The notes under the pieces were generated by a model. The model had not been told where the DNA came from and ran no database searches. It worked only from the letters and a program-made list of their open reading frames with translations. DNA of 64,000 nucleotides from the NCBI GenBank assembly GCA_037965595.1, contig CP150183.1:1426001-1490000 (forward strand), given 5' to 3'. Source of the stretch: Alkalihalobacillus sp. FSL W8-0930. GTDB taxonomy: Bacteria > Bacillota > Bacilli > Bacillales > Bacillaceae_D. Below, piece by piece: positions 50,659 to 59,737 of the stretch; the first letter of the stretch is position 1, and every line of letters begins with the position of its first letter. The translations under genes and the position numbers were made by a program.

Positions 50659-52071
50659 ATGGAGTATCGTATTGAACGTGATTTATTAGGTGAGAAAGAA
50701 GTTCCAAAGCATGCCTACTACGGAATTCAATCAATGAGAGCAAAGGAGAATTTCCCGATTACAGGCTATCCACCACATCCGGAGCTCATTCGTGCATTTG
50801 GTTACGTGAAAAAAGCAGCGGCTATGGCCAACCGTGATGTTGGTGTCCTTCAACCGAAGATAGCAGAAGCGATCATTCAAGCGTCCGATGAGATCATTAA
50901 TGGACAATGGGTTGATCAATTCATTGTTGATTCCATTCAGGGTGGGGCAGGTACTTCGTTTAACATGAATGCAAATGAAGTCATTGCAAATCGTGCGATT
51001 GAAATTATGGGTGGAGAAAAAGGCGAGTACATCAAAGTGAGTCCAAACACGCATGTGAATATGGCTCAATCAACAAATGATGCGTTTCCAACAGCCATTC
51101 ATATTGCGAGCTTACACCTGGCTCATCAGCTTCAGGATTCGTTATCACGCTTAATTAGGGCCATGGAAACAAAGGAAAAGGAATTTGATTCTGTATTAAA
51201 AATGGGAAGAACTCACCTGCAGGACGCTGTACCCATTCGATTGGGACAAGAATTTGGTGCATACAAGCGTGTTCTCATGAGAGATTTGAGTCGTATTAAA
51301 CGCTCTGTGGGTCATCTCTATGAAGTCAATATGGGAGCAACTGCTGTTGGAACAGGTTTAAATGCTCTACCTGAATATATTGATAAGGTCTCTAAGTATT
51401 TAGCTGATATAACAGGTCATCCATTTTGTAAGGCCGAGAATTTAGTAGATGCTACTCAAAATACAGATGCGTATACTGAAGTCTCAAGTGCACTAAAAAT
51501 CCTTGCGATTAACCTTTCGAAGATGGCAAATGATATTCGTCTAATGAGCTCTGGTCCGCGAACGGGATTCAATGAAATTAATCTACCACCACGTCAGCCA
51601 GGTTCATCGATCATGCCGGGGAAAGTAAACCCTGTGATGTGTGAAGTCATCAATCAATTATCATTCCAAGTCATTGGAAATGATCATACGATTTCACTTG
51701 CTTCTGAAGCGGGACAGCTTGAGCTGAATGTAATGGAACCAGTACTAGTGTTTAACTTATTACAATCCTTCTCTATTCTTGATAATGGAATGCGTGTCTT
51801 CAGAGAATATGCCATTGAAGGAATAACGGCAAACGTTGAAAGATGCCTAGGTCTTGTGGAAGGCAGTGTCGGAATTGTAACAGCCATTAATCCGCACGTA
51901 GGGTATGAAGTAGCAACGAGAATTGCTAAAGAAGCGATTCAAACAGGACGTCCCGTTCGCGAGATTTGCCTTGAGCGAGGAATTTTATCAGAAGAAGAAC
52001 TAAATGAAATTCTTAATCCAGAAGAAATGACTAATCCAGGGATTGCTGGATCTCGATTTATTTCGATGTAA
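50659..52071 (+). CDS. aspA: Aspartate ammonia-lyase
   Basis: 470 residues. Fumarase/aspartase superfamily with the signature [11 protein letters not shown] and the substrate segments [47 protein letters not shown] at the N-terminus (split at residue 12) separates it from fumarase FumC, a copy of which is at 62.2 kb. It turns aspartate into fumarate and ammonia. AAAGGAG precedes ATG 50659. The gene stands alone; in B. subtilis the equivalent is ansB. Confidence 0.95.
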   Translation: MEYRIERDLLGEKEVPKHAYYGIQSMRAKENFPITGYPPHPELIRAFGYVKKAAAMANRDVGVLQPKIAEAIIQASDEIINGQWVDQFIVDSIQGGAGTSFNMNANEVIANRAIEIMGGEKGEYIKVSPNTHVNMAQSTNDAFPTAIHIASLHLAHQLQDSLSRLIRAMETKEKEFDSVLKMGRTHLQDAVPIRLGQEFGAYKRVLMRDLSRIKRSVGHLYEVNMGATAVGTGLNALPEYIDKVSKYLADITGHPFCKAENLVDATQNTDAYTEVSSALKILAINLSKMANDIRLMSSGPRTGFNEINLPPRQPGSSIMPGKVNPVMCEVINQLSFQVIGNDHTISLASEAGQLELNVMEPVLVFNLLQSFSILDNGMRVFREYAIEGITANVERCLGLVEGSVGIVTAINPHVGYEVATRIAKEAIQTGRPVREICLERGILSEEELNEILNPEEMTNPGIAGSRFISM

Positions 52072-52080
52072 GTCCGATAT

Positions 52081-52118
52081 AAGCTGTAGAGAATACAATT
52101 TCTCTTCAGCTTTTTTTA
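52081..52118 (+). terminator. Terminator after aspA
   Basis: AAGCTGTAGAGAA pairs with TTCTCTTCAGCTT around a short loop, then T6. Confidence 0.88.
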
Positions 52119-52136
52119 TTTGCTTATAAAAAGAAG

Positions 52137-52166
52137 TTGAGAGGAAGAAAGCAGACATGTCATAAT
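52137..52166 (+). promoter_or_regulatory. Sigma-A promoter of the lipoprotein gene
   Basis: TTGAGA 52137-52142, 18 bp, CATAAT 52161-52166, 33 bases before the start codon. Confidence 0.65.
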
Positions 52167-52198
52167 AAGGATAGAGATAGATAAAAAGGTGGCACGTC

Positions 52199-53272
52199 AT
52201 GAAAAAGGTATTTACTAGTATCGTATTACTACTGCTTGTAAGTGGCTGTCAAACAGATGAAGCCACAGTGTCTGCTAGTAAACCAGTTGCAAGCGATACA
52301 ATTTATCCAATTGAGGGAGTAGGGGATCATCAATTGGAAATCATCGGCTGGTATGATGAACAATCACTGATATACCTTTTATCAGAAGAAAATTCATTTA
52401 ATTTGTTTAGCCACGATGTATTGACTGGTGAAGATGAACTTTTTTATACAAGCGTTGATTCGGAGCAATACCATCGTCTAGATGTAAATAAAGACCAATC
52501 ATTGTTCGCTCTGCAAACACTTAATGATCAAGGTAAAGCAGAACTCGTCATTTTAAACAAATCAGGAGACGTAGAGATTGATCCAGATCTTTCAGCTGAC
52601 GACTATTCCATTTATTGGAGTCCTTATCATTCAACAGAGTTTATGGCCGTTGCCTTTCAACCAGACTGGAAGCAAGAGGTCTACCATGTTGATCTTGAAG
52701 AGATGAACGTTGAAAAAACGGGAATTCAAAGTAATTTCATACAATGGTCAACTGAAAACACGGTTACCTACTTAAATTGGAGCATGATTCCCTCTATTGA
52801 AGCGCCTCTTCAGCAGTATGATCTCACAACGAATCAAACAAAGGATGGAATAGGTTCGGCCCTTTATTTTTCAAATTTAGCTCAGGACCGTTCCTTATTA
52901 GTTAAGTACAAAGAAATTCATGCGGACGAAATCCTGTATGAATTTACTGATGGCATACATAAACTTGGTTCCGTAACCATTCCAATTTTAAATACGTTTT
53001 CGGAGCATTGGTGGATCACTTCCTATGCATTTGATGGGTTACTTGATCGCTTTTATTATTTAAGTCCAAGGTACACAGCAGATTATGTTACGTATAAGGA
53101 TTCTTTTGATTTATTCATGTATGATTTAAATGAAGATTCGAATACAAAATTAGGTCAGCTTGATCAGCAAGAACCTCTTGAACTCTCATCAGATGGTAAA
53201 TGGCTACTTGCAGGGAGTGTTAAAAAGAAGCTGATCTCTACAGAGGATGGTACTGTTTTTAAATTATACTAA
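52199..53272 (+). CDS. yqgU: Lipoprotein, YqgU-like
   Basis: 357 residues. Signal peptide with lipobox LVSGC (C17), so the mature protein is tethered outside the membrane. The rest is predicted beta-propeller-like, with repeated short strands (LTGEDELFYTSVD, WSPYHSTEFMAV, TYLNWSM). Size, lipobox and position between the aspA and thi regions fit YqgU of B. subtilis, whose role is unknown. The gene symbol is tentative. Confidence 0.78.
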   Translation: MKKVFTSIVLLLLVSGCQTDEATVSASKPVASDTIYPIEGVGDHQLEIIGWYDEQSLIYLLSEENSFNLFSHDVLTGEDELFYTSVDSEQYHRLDVNKDQSLFALQTLNDQGKAELVILNKSGDVEIDPDLSADDYSIYWSPYHSTEFMAVAFQPDWKQEVYHVDLEEMNVEKTGIQSNFIQWSTENTVTYLNWSMIPSIEAPLQQYDLTTNQTKDGIGSALYFSNLAQDRSLLVKYKEIHADEILYEFTDGIHKLGSVTIPILNTFSEHWWITSYAFDGLLDRFYYLSPRYTADYVTYKDSFDLFMYDLNEDSNTKLGQLDQQEPLELSSDGKWLLAGSVKKKLISTEDGTVFKLY

Positions 53273-53329
53273 GCGAATCCCTTTGCAAGAAGTCTTGTTT
53301 CTGTCATACTTAAATAAAATAGAACACGA

Positions 53330-53430
53330 TAAAGACTAGGGGTGCCTTATTAGGCTGAGAATTAGGAGAAATCCTTTTACCCTTGTACCTGATCTGGGTG
53401 ATGCCAGCGTAGGAAAGTCGACTAATGAGC
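53330..53430 (+). promoter_or_regulatory. TPP riboswitch aptamer (THI element)
   Basis: The conserved core is complete: GGGGTGCC, GGCTGAGA, a variable hairpin (TTAGGAGAAATCCTTTT), ACCC, ACCTGATCTGGGTGATGCC and AGCGTAGGAAAGTC. GACT 53334-53337 can pair with AGTC 53416-53419 as P1. It senses thiamine pyrophosphate and controls the thi operon. Confidence 0.97.
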
Positions 53431-53445
53431 ACAAGTAACAGTTAG

Positions 53446-53474
53446 CCGTATTCCATCGTTGGATACGGTTTTTT
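53446..53474 (+). terminator. Riboswitch expression-platform terminator
   Basis: CCGTATTCCA 53446-53455 pairs with TGGATACGG 53460-53468 (one bulge), then T6, 24 bases before thiE. With TPP bound this should stop transcription. It indicates a transcriptional OFF switch. Confidence 0.92.
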
Positions 53475-53497
53475 ATTGTGTATAGGAGGAAATGTAC

Positions 53498-54124
53498 ATG
53501 AAAGAGTTTCGTTTATATGCGATTACAGGAGAAGAATTTCACCAGGGCAGAGAGCTTGTAGATGTGATGGAACAAGCAATTCTAGGTGGAGTCGATATTA
53601 TCCAACTTCGAGATAAGAAAAGCAGCAAGCTTGAGGTATTAAAAAAAGCAAAGAAGCTACGTGAGCTAACAAAAAAATACGATGTGCCATTTATCGTAAA
53701 TGATCACATCGATGTTGCGTTAGCAGTAGAGGCTGATGGTATTCATGTTGGACAGGATGATTTACCTCTTGCCGATGTCAGAAAGATTGTTGGTCCTGAT
53801 ATGATTATCGGTATTTCCACACATCAGCTTGAAGATGCTAAGCAGGCAGAAGAAGGGGGAGCTGATTACATCGGTGTTGGCCCCATTTTCCCGACAAACA
53901 GCAAAGAAGATGTTGTTGATCCAGTAACCACCTCTTATATTCAACAAATCGAGGCAGATATAAAGATTCCTTATGTCGCGATTGGAGGAATCAAACGTCA
54001 TAATCTTAAAGAGGTGATGGCTGCAGGGGCAAAGCGTGTGTGTATGATCACTGAAATAGTCGCAGCAGATGATGTGAGGGCGCGCTGTGAAGAAATTATC
54101 TCAATTATGGAGGAGCTATCATGA
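53498..54124 (+). CDS. thiE: Thiamine-phosphate synthase
   Basis: 208 residues from ATG 53498, 8 bases after AGGAGG. TIM-barrel motifs QLRDKKSS, VPFIVNDHIDVALAVEADG, HVGQDDLP and GVGPIFPTNSKED match ThiE, which joins HMP-PP and the thiazole phosphate. TenI, the related thiazole tautomerase at this place in B. subtilis, lacks several of these, so ThiE is preferred. First gene of the riboswitch operon; overlaps thiS by 4 bases. Confidence 0.92.
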   Translation: MKEFRLYAITGEEFHQGRELVDVMEQAILGGVDIIQLRDKKSSKLEVLKKAKKLRELTKKYDVPFIVNDHIDVALAVEADGIHVGQDDLPLADVRKIVGPDMIIGISTHQLEDAKQAEEGGADYIGVGPIFPTNSKEDVVDPVTTSYIQQIEADIKIPYVAIGGIKRHNLKEVMAAGAKRVCMITEIVAADDVRARCEEIISIMEELS

Positions 54125-54318
54125 CCATTGTTGTGAATGGACAGTCTATAAGCTTTGAGGAGCAGACACTTGAAGAACTAGTGAATCAATACAATTTAGA
54201 GCCAGAGCTTGTTGTAACAGAGGTAGATGGTGAGATCATTTCTAGAGAAGAACGAGCAAAAAAGCAGCTTCATGATGGCATGAAAATTGAGTTGGTTCAC
54301 TTTGTAGGAGGCGGTTGA
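54121..54318 (+). CDS. thiS: Sulphur carrier protein ThiS
   Basis: 65 residues, ubiquitin-like, ending in VHFVGGG. The C-terminal Gly-Gly is the site of adenylation by ThiF and thiocarboxylation. The ATG overlaps the thiE stop and the thiG start follows the stop at once. Confidence 0.96.
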   Translation: MTIVVNGQSISFEEQTLEELVNQYNLEPELVVTEVDGEIISREERAKKQLHDGMKIELVHFVGGG

Positions 54319-54319
54319 G

Positions 54320-55099
54320 TTGAAAAAAGACAAACTTGTTATAGCTGGTCGTGAATTTTCGTCCCGATTTCTACTCGGAACAGGCAGGTATCCAAATCCA
54401 TTTGTTCAAAATGAAGCGATTCGAGCGGCTGAAGCGGAAATTCTGACATTTGCTATTCGTCGGGTGAATCTCGAAAATCCAGGAGAAGATGCGATCTTAC
54501 AGCATTTAGATCAAACCTCCTTCACCTATCTACCGAATACATCCGGTGCGAGTAACGCAGAGGAAGCCATTCGAATTGCTAGACTTGCAAGAGCTTCAGG
54601 CATTAGTGACTGGATTAAGGTTGAGATCAGTGCAAATGAAAAAACATTGTTGCCAGATCCAATCGAAACGCTAAAAGCAACAGAAACCCTTGTAAAAGAA
54701 GGGTTCACGGTACTACCGTATACATCGGATGATCCAATACTTGCAAAGCATCTAGAAGAAGCAGGAGCGGCAGCTGTTATGCCAGGAGGCTCACCAATTG
54801 GAACAGGGCTCGGCATTCTTAATCCATATAACATTGGATTAATCGTTGAAGAATCGAGCGTTCCGATTATCGTTGATGCTGGACTTGGTTCTGCAAGTGA
54901 TATTACTCAAGCGATGGAACTAGGTGTGGACGGAGTTTTAATGAACACACCGGTCGCGAAGGCCAAAGACCCTGTACGAATGGCAGAGGCGATGAAGCTT
55001 GCGATTCAGGCCGGCAGAATGTCATTTAAAGCAGGTCGCATTCCTAAAAAACCATATGCAACGGCAAGTAGTCAATTTGAGGAATATATCGTTAAATAG
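54320..55099 (+). CDS. thiG: Thiazole synthase ThiG
   Basis: 259 residues from TTG 54320 behind [49 protein letters not shown] and [10 protein letters not shown] are the conserved barrel motifs; K in WIKVE forms the imine with deoxyxylulose phosphate. It builds the thiazole ring with sulphur from ThiS and dehydroglycine from ThiO. Confidence 0.97.
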   Translation: MKKDKLVIAGREFSSRFLLGTGRYPNPFVQNEAIRAAEAEILTFAIRRVNLENPGEDAILQHLDQTSFTYLPNTSGASNAEEAIRIARLARASGISDWIKVEISANEKTLLPDPIETLKATETLVKEGFTVLPYTSDDPILAKHLEEAGAAAVMPGGSPIGTGLGILNPYNIGLIVEESSVPIIVDAGLGSASDITQAMELGVDGVLMNTPVAKAKDPVRMAEAMKLAIQAGRMSFKAGRIPKKPYATASSQFEEYIVK

Positions 55100-55114
55100 A
55101 GAGTGTGAAAATCC

Positions 55115-56224
55115 ATGGCAGAACGCATCATTGTATTAGGTGGAGGCGTCATAGGGCTTGCAACAGCATTTGAGCTTCGTATGCGAGGATTAGATGTAAC
55201 CGTTCTTGAAGTAAAAGGGTTTGGTGGTCAGGCTTCTGGTGCAGCTGCCGGAATGCTTGCGCCTTACTCGGAGATCGGGGAAGACCCGGATGACTTTTTT
55301 AAACTATGCCTTGCAAGCTTAAGAATGTTTCCAAAGTGGCAACAAGAGGTAAAGGACGCATCCGAATCTTCGTTTGAATATACAGAATCGGGTAGTCTGC
55401 ATTGTGTGTACCATGAAGCCGACTTATTGTCATTATCAACTCGCAAAGGCTGGCAAAAAGAATTTGGAGCTGAGGCTCATATTCTAACCGGCTCTCAAAC
55501 GAAAAAACTAGAGCCAGAGTTATCAGATGAAGTGATAGGAGCAATTCATTACCCAGAAGAAAGTCACGTGTATGCACCAGACTATGTGAAGGCACTAGAG
55601 AAAGCATGCGAACGAACAGGTGTGAAGCTCTACAATCACCTTATTGAGCTGACGCTTGAAGAGTGGGAAGCTGGAGTACGTGTCCGTTCTAAGGATGGTC
55701 AGGTGTTTGAGTCAGATCAACTGGTGATTTCATCAGGTGCTTGGGCTAAGGAATTTGAAGAGCTCTTGTCTTTAACGATTCCAATCTACCCAATCCGTGG
55801 TCAGATATGCGCCTACAAACTTGCACCCGAGCGTATTAGGCACATTATTTATTCAAGTCAAGGGTACTTAGTAGCCAAAGCAGATGGGACGCTTGTTAAT
55901 GGTGCTTCAGAAGACATTGCAGGGTTTGTGACAAGTGTTACTGAAAAAGGGATTAATCGTTTAACAAACTGGAATCACCGTATGCTTCCATTCTTAAAAG
56001 AAGAAACACCGTTTCATAACTGGGCAGGTCTTAGACCAGCAACTCAGGATGGCTATCCATTAATAGGACGCTTGGAGCAAGCTAGCCGGATCATCTTTTC
56101 TGCTGGACATTATCGGAATGGTATCCTTCTCAGTGCGGTGACAGCCAAAGCGGTTGCAGACTTAGCTGTTAGACAGACACCGAATATCTCATTGGATCGC
56201 TTTACACCAGAACGTTTCTCATAA
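55115..56224 (+). CDS. thiO: Glycine oxidase ThiO
   Basis: 369 residues, the length of B. subtilis ThiO. The FAD-binding motif [15 protein letters not shown] is at the N-terminus and [14 protein letters not shown] plus [17 protein letters not shown] near the C-terminus. It oxidises glycine to the imine used by ThiG. Use of ThiO rather than ThiH indicates aerobic thiamine synthesis. Confidence 0.95.
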   Translation: MAERIIVLGGGVIGLATAFELRMRGLDVTVLEVKGFGGQASGAAAGMLAPYSEIGEDPDDFFKLCLASLRMFPKWQQEVKDASESSFEYTESGSLHCVYHEADLLSLSTRKGWQKEFGAEAHILTGSQTKKLEPELSDEVIGAIHYPEESHVYAPDYVKALEKACERTGVKLYNHLIELTLEEWEAGVRVRSKDGQVFESDQLVISSGAWAKEFEELLSLTIPIYPIRGQICAYKLAPERIRHIIYSSQGYLVAKADGTLVNGASEDIAGFVTSVTEKGINRLTNWNHRMLPFLKEETPFHNWAGLRPATQDGYPLIGRLEQASRIIFSAGHYRNGILLSAVTAKAVADLAVRQTPNISLDRFTPERFS

Positions 56225-56237
56225 AGGAAGTGTTTTA

Positions 56238-57035
56238 ATGACTTTACCAAAGGTATTAACGATTGCCGGTTCTGATAGTGGGGGTGGAGCCGGCATACAG
56301 GCGGATTTAAAAACATTTCAAGAGCTTGATACATACGGATTAAGTGTGATTACGGCAATCACGGCTCAAAACACAGAAGGCGTGCAAGCTGTGCATCCTG
56401 TCTCACTACAAGTCCTTAACGATCAATTGGAATCGGTTTTTAGTGATATCAGCGTAGATGCAGTGAAAACAGGAATGCTCGTATCCGCTGACTATATCCA
56501 ATCCATCAGCAAGTATGTGAGTGACTACAATGTGAGGAATCTAGTAATTGATCCGGTGCTTGGATCAACAACTGGTTCTGAACTAACAAAAGACGAAGCA
56601 ATTGAAGAGTTAAAGAATAGCTTATGGCCATTAGCAAGGGTCGTTACACCGAACTTAATTGAAGCGGCACGTATCCTTGGCTGGGCTTCCATTAACACTG
56701 TTCAGGAGATGGAGAGAGCGGTCTACGAGTTACATCATTTTGGAGCAGAAAGTATTTTATTAAAAGGTGGACATCTTCCAGGTGAACAATCCGTTGATAT
56801 CTTATATGATGGTCATACACTTACCCATTTTCCAATGAAACGATTGGATCAACCTCATACTCATGGAACGGGTTGTACGCTGGCGTCGGCTATTGCAGCT
56901 GGACTTGCAAAAGGAGATTCAATTGCTGAAGCAGTAAGCACAGCAAAAGAATTTGTGACATGTGCTATTAAAGAGGGATTCTCGATTGGACGGGGTTCTG
57001 GTCCACTTAATCATTCAGCGTATCGCCGTCAGTAA
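56238..57035 (+). CDS. thiD: Hydroxymethylpyrimidine/phosphomethylpyrimidine kinase
   Basis: 265 residues, ribokinase-like. [18 protein letters not shown] at the start and the anion-hole motif [15 protein letters not shown] near residue 210 are typical of ThiD. It phosphorylates HMP twice to give HMP-PP for ThiE. Last gene of the operon; note no thiF between thiG and thiD as in B. subtilis. Confidence 0.94.
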   Translation: MTLPKVLTIAGSDSGGGAGIQADLKTFQELDTYGLSVITAITAQNTEGVQAVHPVSLQVLNDQLESVFSDISVDAVKTGMLVSADYIQSISKYVSDYNVRNLVIDPVLGSTTGSELTKDEAIEELKNSLWPLARVVTPNLIEAARILGWASINTVQEMERAVYELHHFGAESILLKGGHLPGEQSVDILYDGHTLTHFPMKRLDQPHTHGTGCTLASAIAAGLAKGDSIAEAVSTAKEFVTCAIKEGFSIGRGSGPLNHSAYRRQ

Positions 57036-57050
57036 GGCGGCGATTTTTTT
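57022..57050 (+). terminator. Terminator of the thi operon
   Basis: ATCGCCG 57022-57028 pairs with CGGCGAT 57038-57044, then T6. It overlaps the 3' end of thiD. Confidence 0.85.
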
Positions 57051-57119
57051 CATCTTCTTCTTTCTCTTAACTATCCGTTCATGGTAACGTAGAAGAGATC
57101 ACAACATTGGAGGAGAAAG

Positions 57120-57689
57120 ATGAAAACGAAGAGTAATCATTTGATCGTTTTTCTATTACCTGTCGTATTAATGCTTGTTATGGCCATTGGAGGGTATGCT
57201 TTTCTTCAATCAGATGAAGCAAGTGAATGGACCAATGAAGAATTACAAGAAAATATGGAATGGACGGGTGCACAGAGTGGATCGACCGTAGAGTTATCGT
57301 GGGTATGGCCTGCTATGCCTGTGGATGGCATGTTTGGGGATGACTACTTTGGTGTAGTTGGACCTTTAGAGGGGCTTAAGGTAGAGCTTTATGCTTCTGA
57401 TGGAGTGTTACTTGAGGAAGAAGGAACAGAAATAGAGAATGGTTGGATTGTCTCGTTTCCAACAGAGCTTGTTGAAAATAAAAGCTACGGAAATAGAGGG
57501 ACACTATATATTGAGCTTGAATCTAATGAAGTGTCTCTTGACGAATTGAATGTACAATTACTACATACATGGACACAGCATGCGCCACTTGAGAAAGAGG
57601 ATGCTACCTTCCGACATCCAACATTTGGTGAAGCAACAAATGTCCCATATTGGGTTGAATCGATCGAGGTAAATCAATATGTTCGTTAG
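57120..57689 (+). CDS. Membrane-anchored protein of unknown function
   Basis: 189 residues. An N-terminal anchor or signal (about 8-29) is followed by an acidic extracellular domain, probably beta-rich (STVELSWVWPAMPVDGMFGDDY, split about residues 54-76). GGAGGAGA precedes ATG 57120. Its last 11 bases overlap the start of the DUF1385 fusion gene, so the two are likely co-expressed. Family not recognised. Confidence 0.75.
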   Translation: MKTKSNHLIVFLLPVVLMLVMAIGGYAFLQSDEASEWTNEELQENMEWTGAQSGSTVELSWVWPAMPVDGMFGDDYFGVVGPLEGLKVELYASDGVLLEEEGTEIENGWIVSFPTELVENKSYGNRGTLYIELESNEVSLDELNVQLLHTWTQHAPLEKEDATFRHPTFGEATNVPYWVESIEVNQYVR

Positions 57690-58710
57690 GGGCATGTCTT
57701 TTCAATCTGGTGTGTTCTTTATGACAAGTCAGTATGTTGCCTGTGCTAGTCATCGAAAAGGAGATTTGCATAGTTGGGTTGAGCCCGTCTCTTTTCGTAC
57801 AACCTTAAAGATGGCTAAAGAACTATTGATCAGCATACCTGCTCGTTTTATCGTACTGCCCATTCTACTTATGTTAGGCATCATGATTCCGCCCATTTTC
57901 TTAGATTTAAATGGGTTACCTGTCTATTCATTGTTGTACCTAGCCTTTGGCATGCATTTTTTGTTTCCTAAAAGTCTCCGTCAATACCACGGGGCGGAAC
58001 ATAAAGTATTTAGCTATAAAGGCCGTATTTCAAACGTTCGCATAAGAGCAATCAATCGGGCTTCAATCGTTAACAGAGGTTGCTCTACAAATGTTGTGGT
58101 TGTTTATTTTACAAGTGTTCTCCTTGGAGCACTGCTTTTTATTGCATTACAGGTGAACGGATCAACTGCCTTAATGATTTCTTCATATGTAAGTCTCATC
58201 CCTGCACTATTTACAGAGAAGTTAATGAAAGCTTGGCCTAAGAGCTATATTTCAAAGGTCTCAGCTTTCCTACAGCGAAGGATCACCACAACTGAACCAG
58301 ATCGTCATCATTTGCTGGCAGCTATTGCGTCCTATAGGCAGCTAGCTGAAATAGAGTTTCCACACCGAATTAGACGAGTCCAAAAGGAGAGAACAAAAAA
58401 CATGGCTATTGTTGACGTAACAATTATACCAATTGGAACAGAAGGACCAAGTGTAAGTGACTATGTAGTAAATATTCAACGGGTGCTGGAATCCTTTGGA
58501 GATCAGATTACATTTCAATTAACGCCAATGAGTACACTGATTGAAGGGGAGCTTCCTGTACTGTTTAAGGTTCTAGAAGCAATTCATGAAGTACCTTTTG
58601 AACATGGGATCAAGAGAGTTGCTACAAATATTCGAATTGATGATCGAAGAGACAAAAAGCAAACGATGGCAAGTAAGCTAGATTCCGTTCAAAGTAAATT
58701 GCAATCTTAA
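57679..58710 (+). CDS. DUF1385 membrane protein fused to a YqgV-type thiamine-binding domain
   Basis: 343 residues. Residues 1 to about 240 are a divergent DUF1385 (YqhQ-like) domain: FQSGVFFMTSQYVACASHRKG, two to four membrane segments, and the signature RQYHGAEHKVFSYKG. Residues 242-343 are a complete MTH1187/YqgV-like domain (MAIVDVTIIPIGTEGPSVSD onward). These are separate proteins elsewhere. A strong AAAAGGAGAG at 58382-58391 and ATG 58402 lie inside the frame, so YqgV may also be made alone. The start ATG 57679 has only a weak site and overlaps the previous gene. Confidence 0.82.
   Translation: MFVRGMSFQSGVFFMTSQYVACASHRKGDLHSWVEPVSFRTTLKMAKELLISIPARFIVLPILLMLGIMIPPIFLDLNGLPVYSLLYLAFGMHFLFPKSLRQYHGAEHKVFSYKGRISNVRIRAINRASIVNRGCSTNVVVVYFTSVLLGALLFIALQVNGSTALMISSYVSLIPALFTEKLMKAWPKSYISKVSAFLQRRITTTEPDRHHLLAAIASYRQLAEIEFPHRIRRVQKERTKNMAIVDVTIIPIGTEGPSVSDYVVNIQRVLESFGDQITFQLTPMSTLIEGELPVLFKVLEAIHEVPFEHGIKRVATNIRIDDRRDKKQTMASKLDSVQSKLQS
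58402..58710 (+). CDS. yqgV: Internal start: stand-alone YqgV-type thiamine-binding protein
   Basis: 102 residues in the same frame as the fusion, starting at ATG 58402, 10 bases after AAAAGGAGAG. YqgV-type proteins bind thiamine or a related compound and are found next to thi genes. The site argues that this part was, or still is, translated as its own protein. Whether fusion, separate product or both is the true state cannot be told from sequence. Confidence 0.65.
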   Translation: MAIVDVTIIPIGTEGPSVSDYVVNIQRVLESFGDQITFQLTPMSTLIEGELPVLFKVLEAIHEVPFEHGIKRVATNIRIDDRRDKKQTMASKLDSVQSKLQS

Positions 58711-58712
58711 AG

Positions 58713-58746
58713 AGAAAACCCAGCTACAATTGAGCTGGGTTTTCTG
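58713..58746. terminator. Bidirectional terminator between the fusion gene and yjcF
   Basis: AGAAAACCCAGCT 58713-58725 pairs perfectly with its complement 58733-58745 between convergent genes. Confidence 0.9.
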
Positions 58747-59194
58747 TCTTAACTAGTTGTTTTTTCATCGTAACATGCGGAATGCCTGCATCCATGAATT
58801 CATCGGAACAAATTGTGTAACCAAGATGTTCGTAAAACCTGACTGCGTGTACTTGAGCATTTAGCTTTGCTGTTGGGATCTTCTGATTCATTAGTAATTC
58901 TCGCTCTATACAGTTCATTAGGGCAACACCTGCCCCTTGTCCTCTAAGATCTTTTGAGATACATACTCGTTCAACTTTAGCATACGTATCTATATGACGA
59001 GTTCTCGCAGCTCCAGCTGGTTGGCCCGATTGGTCGTACAAAACATAATGAGTAGCTGTTGCGTCCAGCGCATCCTTTTCAAGATCGTTTGAAACACCCT
59101 GCTCTTCTACAAAAACTTTTTCTCTCACAGAGAATGCATCATTAAGCTCAGATGCATTCGTAACAGTGAGAATGTTCCACGTACATTGGTTCAT
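58724..59194 (-). CDS. yjcF: GNAT N-acetyltransferase, YjcF-like
   Basis: 156 residues. The N-terminal FSVREKVFVEEQGVS and the acetyl-CoA site RVCISKDLRGQGAGVALMN plus FYEHLGYTICSDEFMDAGIPH are typical of the YjcF/ElaA-like GNAT group. Substrate unknown. It is the last of three minus-strand genes (yjcH-yjcG-yjcF), 4 bases after yjcG, the same order as in B. subtilis. Confidence 0.88.
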   Translation of the reverse strand: MNQCTWNILTVTNASELNDAFSVREKVFVEEQGVSNDLEKDALDATATHYVLYDQSGQPAGAARTRHIDTYAKVERVCISKDLRGQGAGVALMNCIERELLMNQKIPTAKLNAQVHAVRFYEHLGYTICSDEFMDAGIPHVTMKKQLVKTENPAQL

Positions 59195-59198
59195 TTTG

Positions 59199-59711
59199 TT
59201 AATCTCCCTTTAAGTAAAACGTCTTCATGGTCTCCCATTTTTCGTCTTTTCCCTGTTTTATAAGATGAAACTCGTTTATCTCTTCAAGATGAGTAAAAGG
59301 ATTCATTCGTAGTTGTCCTAACAAGTCATCGTGTTCAGCTTCAGGTAAATCCTGAGCAATCGTGATATGCGGAACATATGATTGAGTATCATCCTTTTTG
59401 ACGTCGATAAGCTGACAGATTTTTTGGTTCAGATTATCCAATGTCTCATGCTTACGAACTTTAAAGAAAATTTTATGGGAAAGTGGTCTGAATGAATCAG
59501 CTTTGTAGATTTCAAGAACAACGGGTGATTGTTCAACTGCAAGTTGATCAAGTGACTCAATCAGTGATTGTAATTGATTGTCTTTCCAATCAAATGGACC
59601 CGTCAATTTAATATGAGGAGGAATAAGCGCATAGTGAGAGTCAAATCTTTTTCTGAACGAATTTGCTTCATCTTGAACAGATGGCGATGGAAAAAGGATC
59701 ACATAATACAT
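59199..59711 (-). CDS. yjcG: 2H phosphoesterase (2'-5' RNA ligase-like), YjcG
   Basis: 170 residues from ATG 59711 behind AGGAGG, very close to the family length of 171. The two HxT motifs of the 2H fold are PPHIKLTGPF and VPHITIAQDL. Such enzymes act on cyclic phosphates or 2'-5' linkages; the substrate of YjcG is not known. Middle gene of the yjcH-G-F unit. Confidence 0.92.
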   Translation of the reverse strand: MYYVILFPSPSVQDEANSFRKRFDSHYALIPPHIKLTGPFDWKDNQLQSLIESLDQLAVEQSPVVLEIYKADSFRPLSHKIFFKVRKHETLDNLNQKICQLIDVKKDDTQSYVPHITIAQDLPEAEHDDLLGQLRMNPFTHLEEINEFHLIKQGKDEKWETMKTFYLKGD

Positions 59712-59737
59712 GGTTTCATTCCTCCTAAAGTTAGAAA

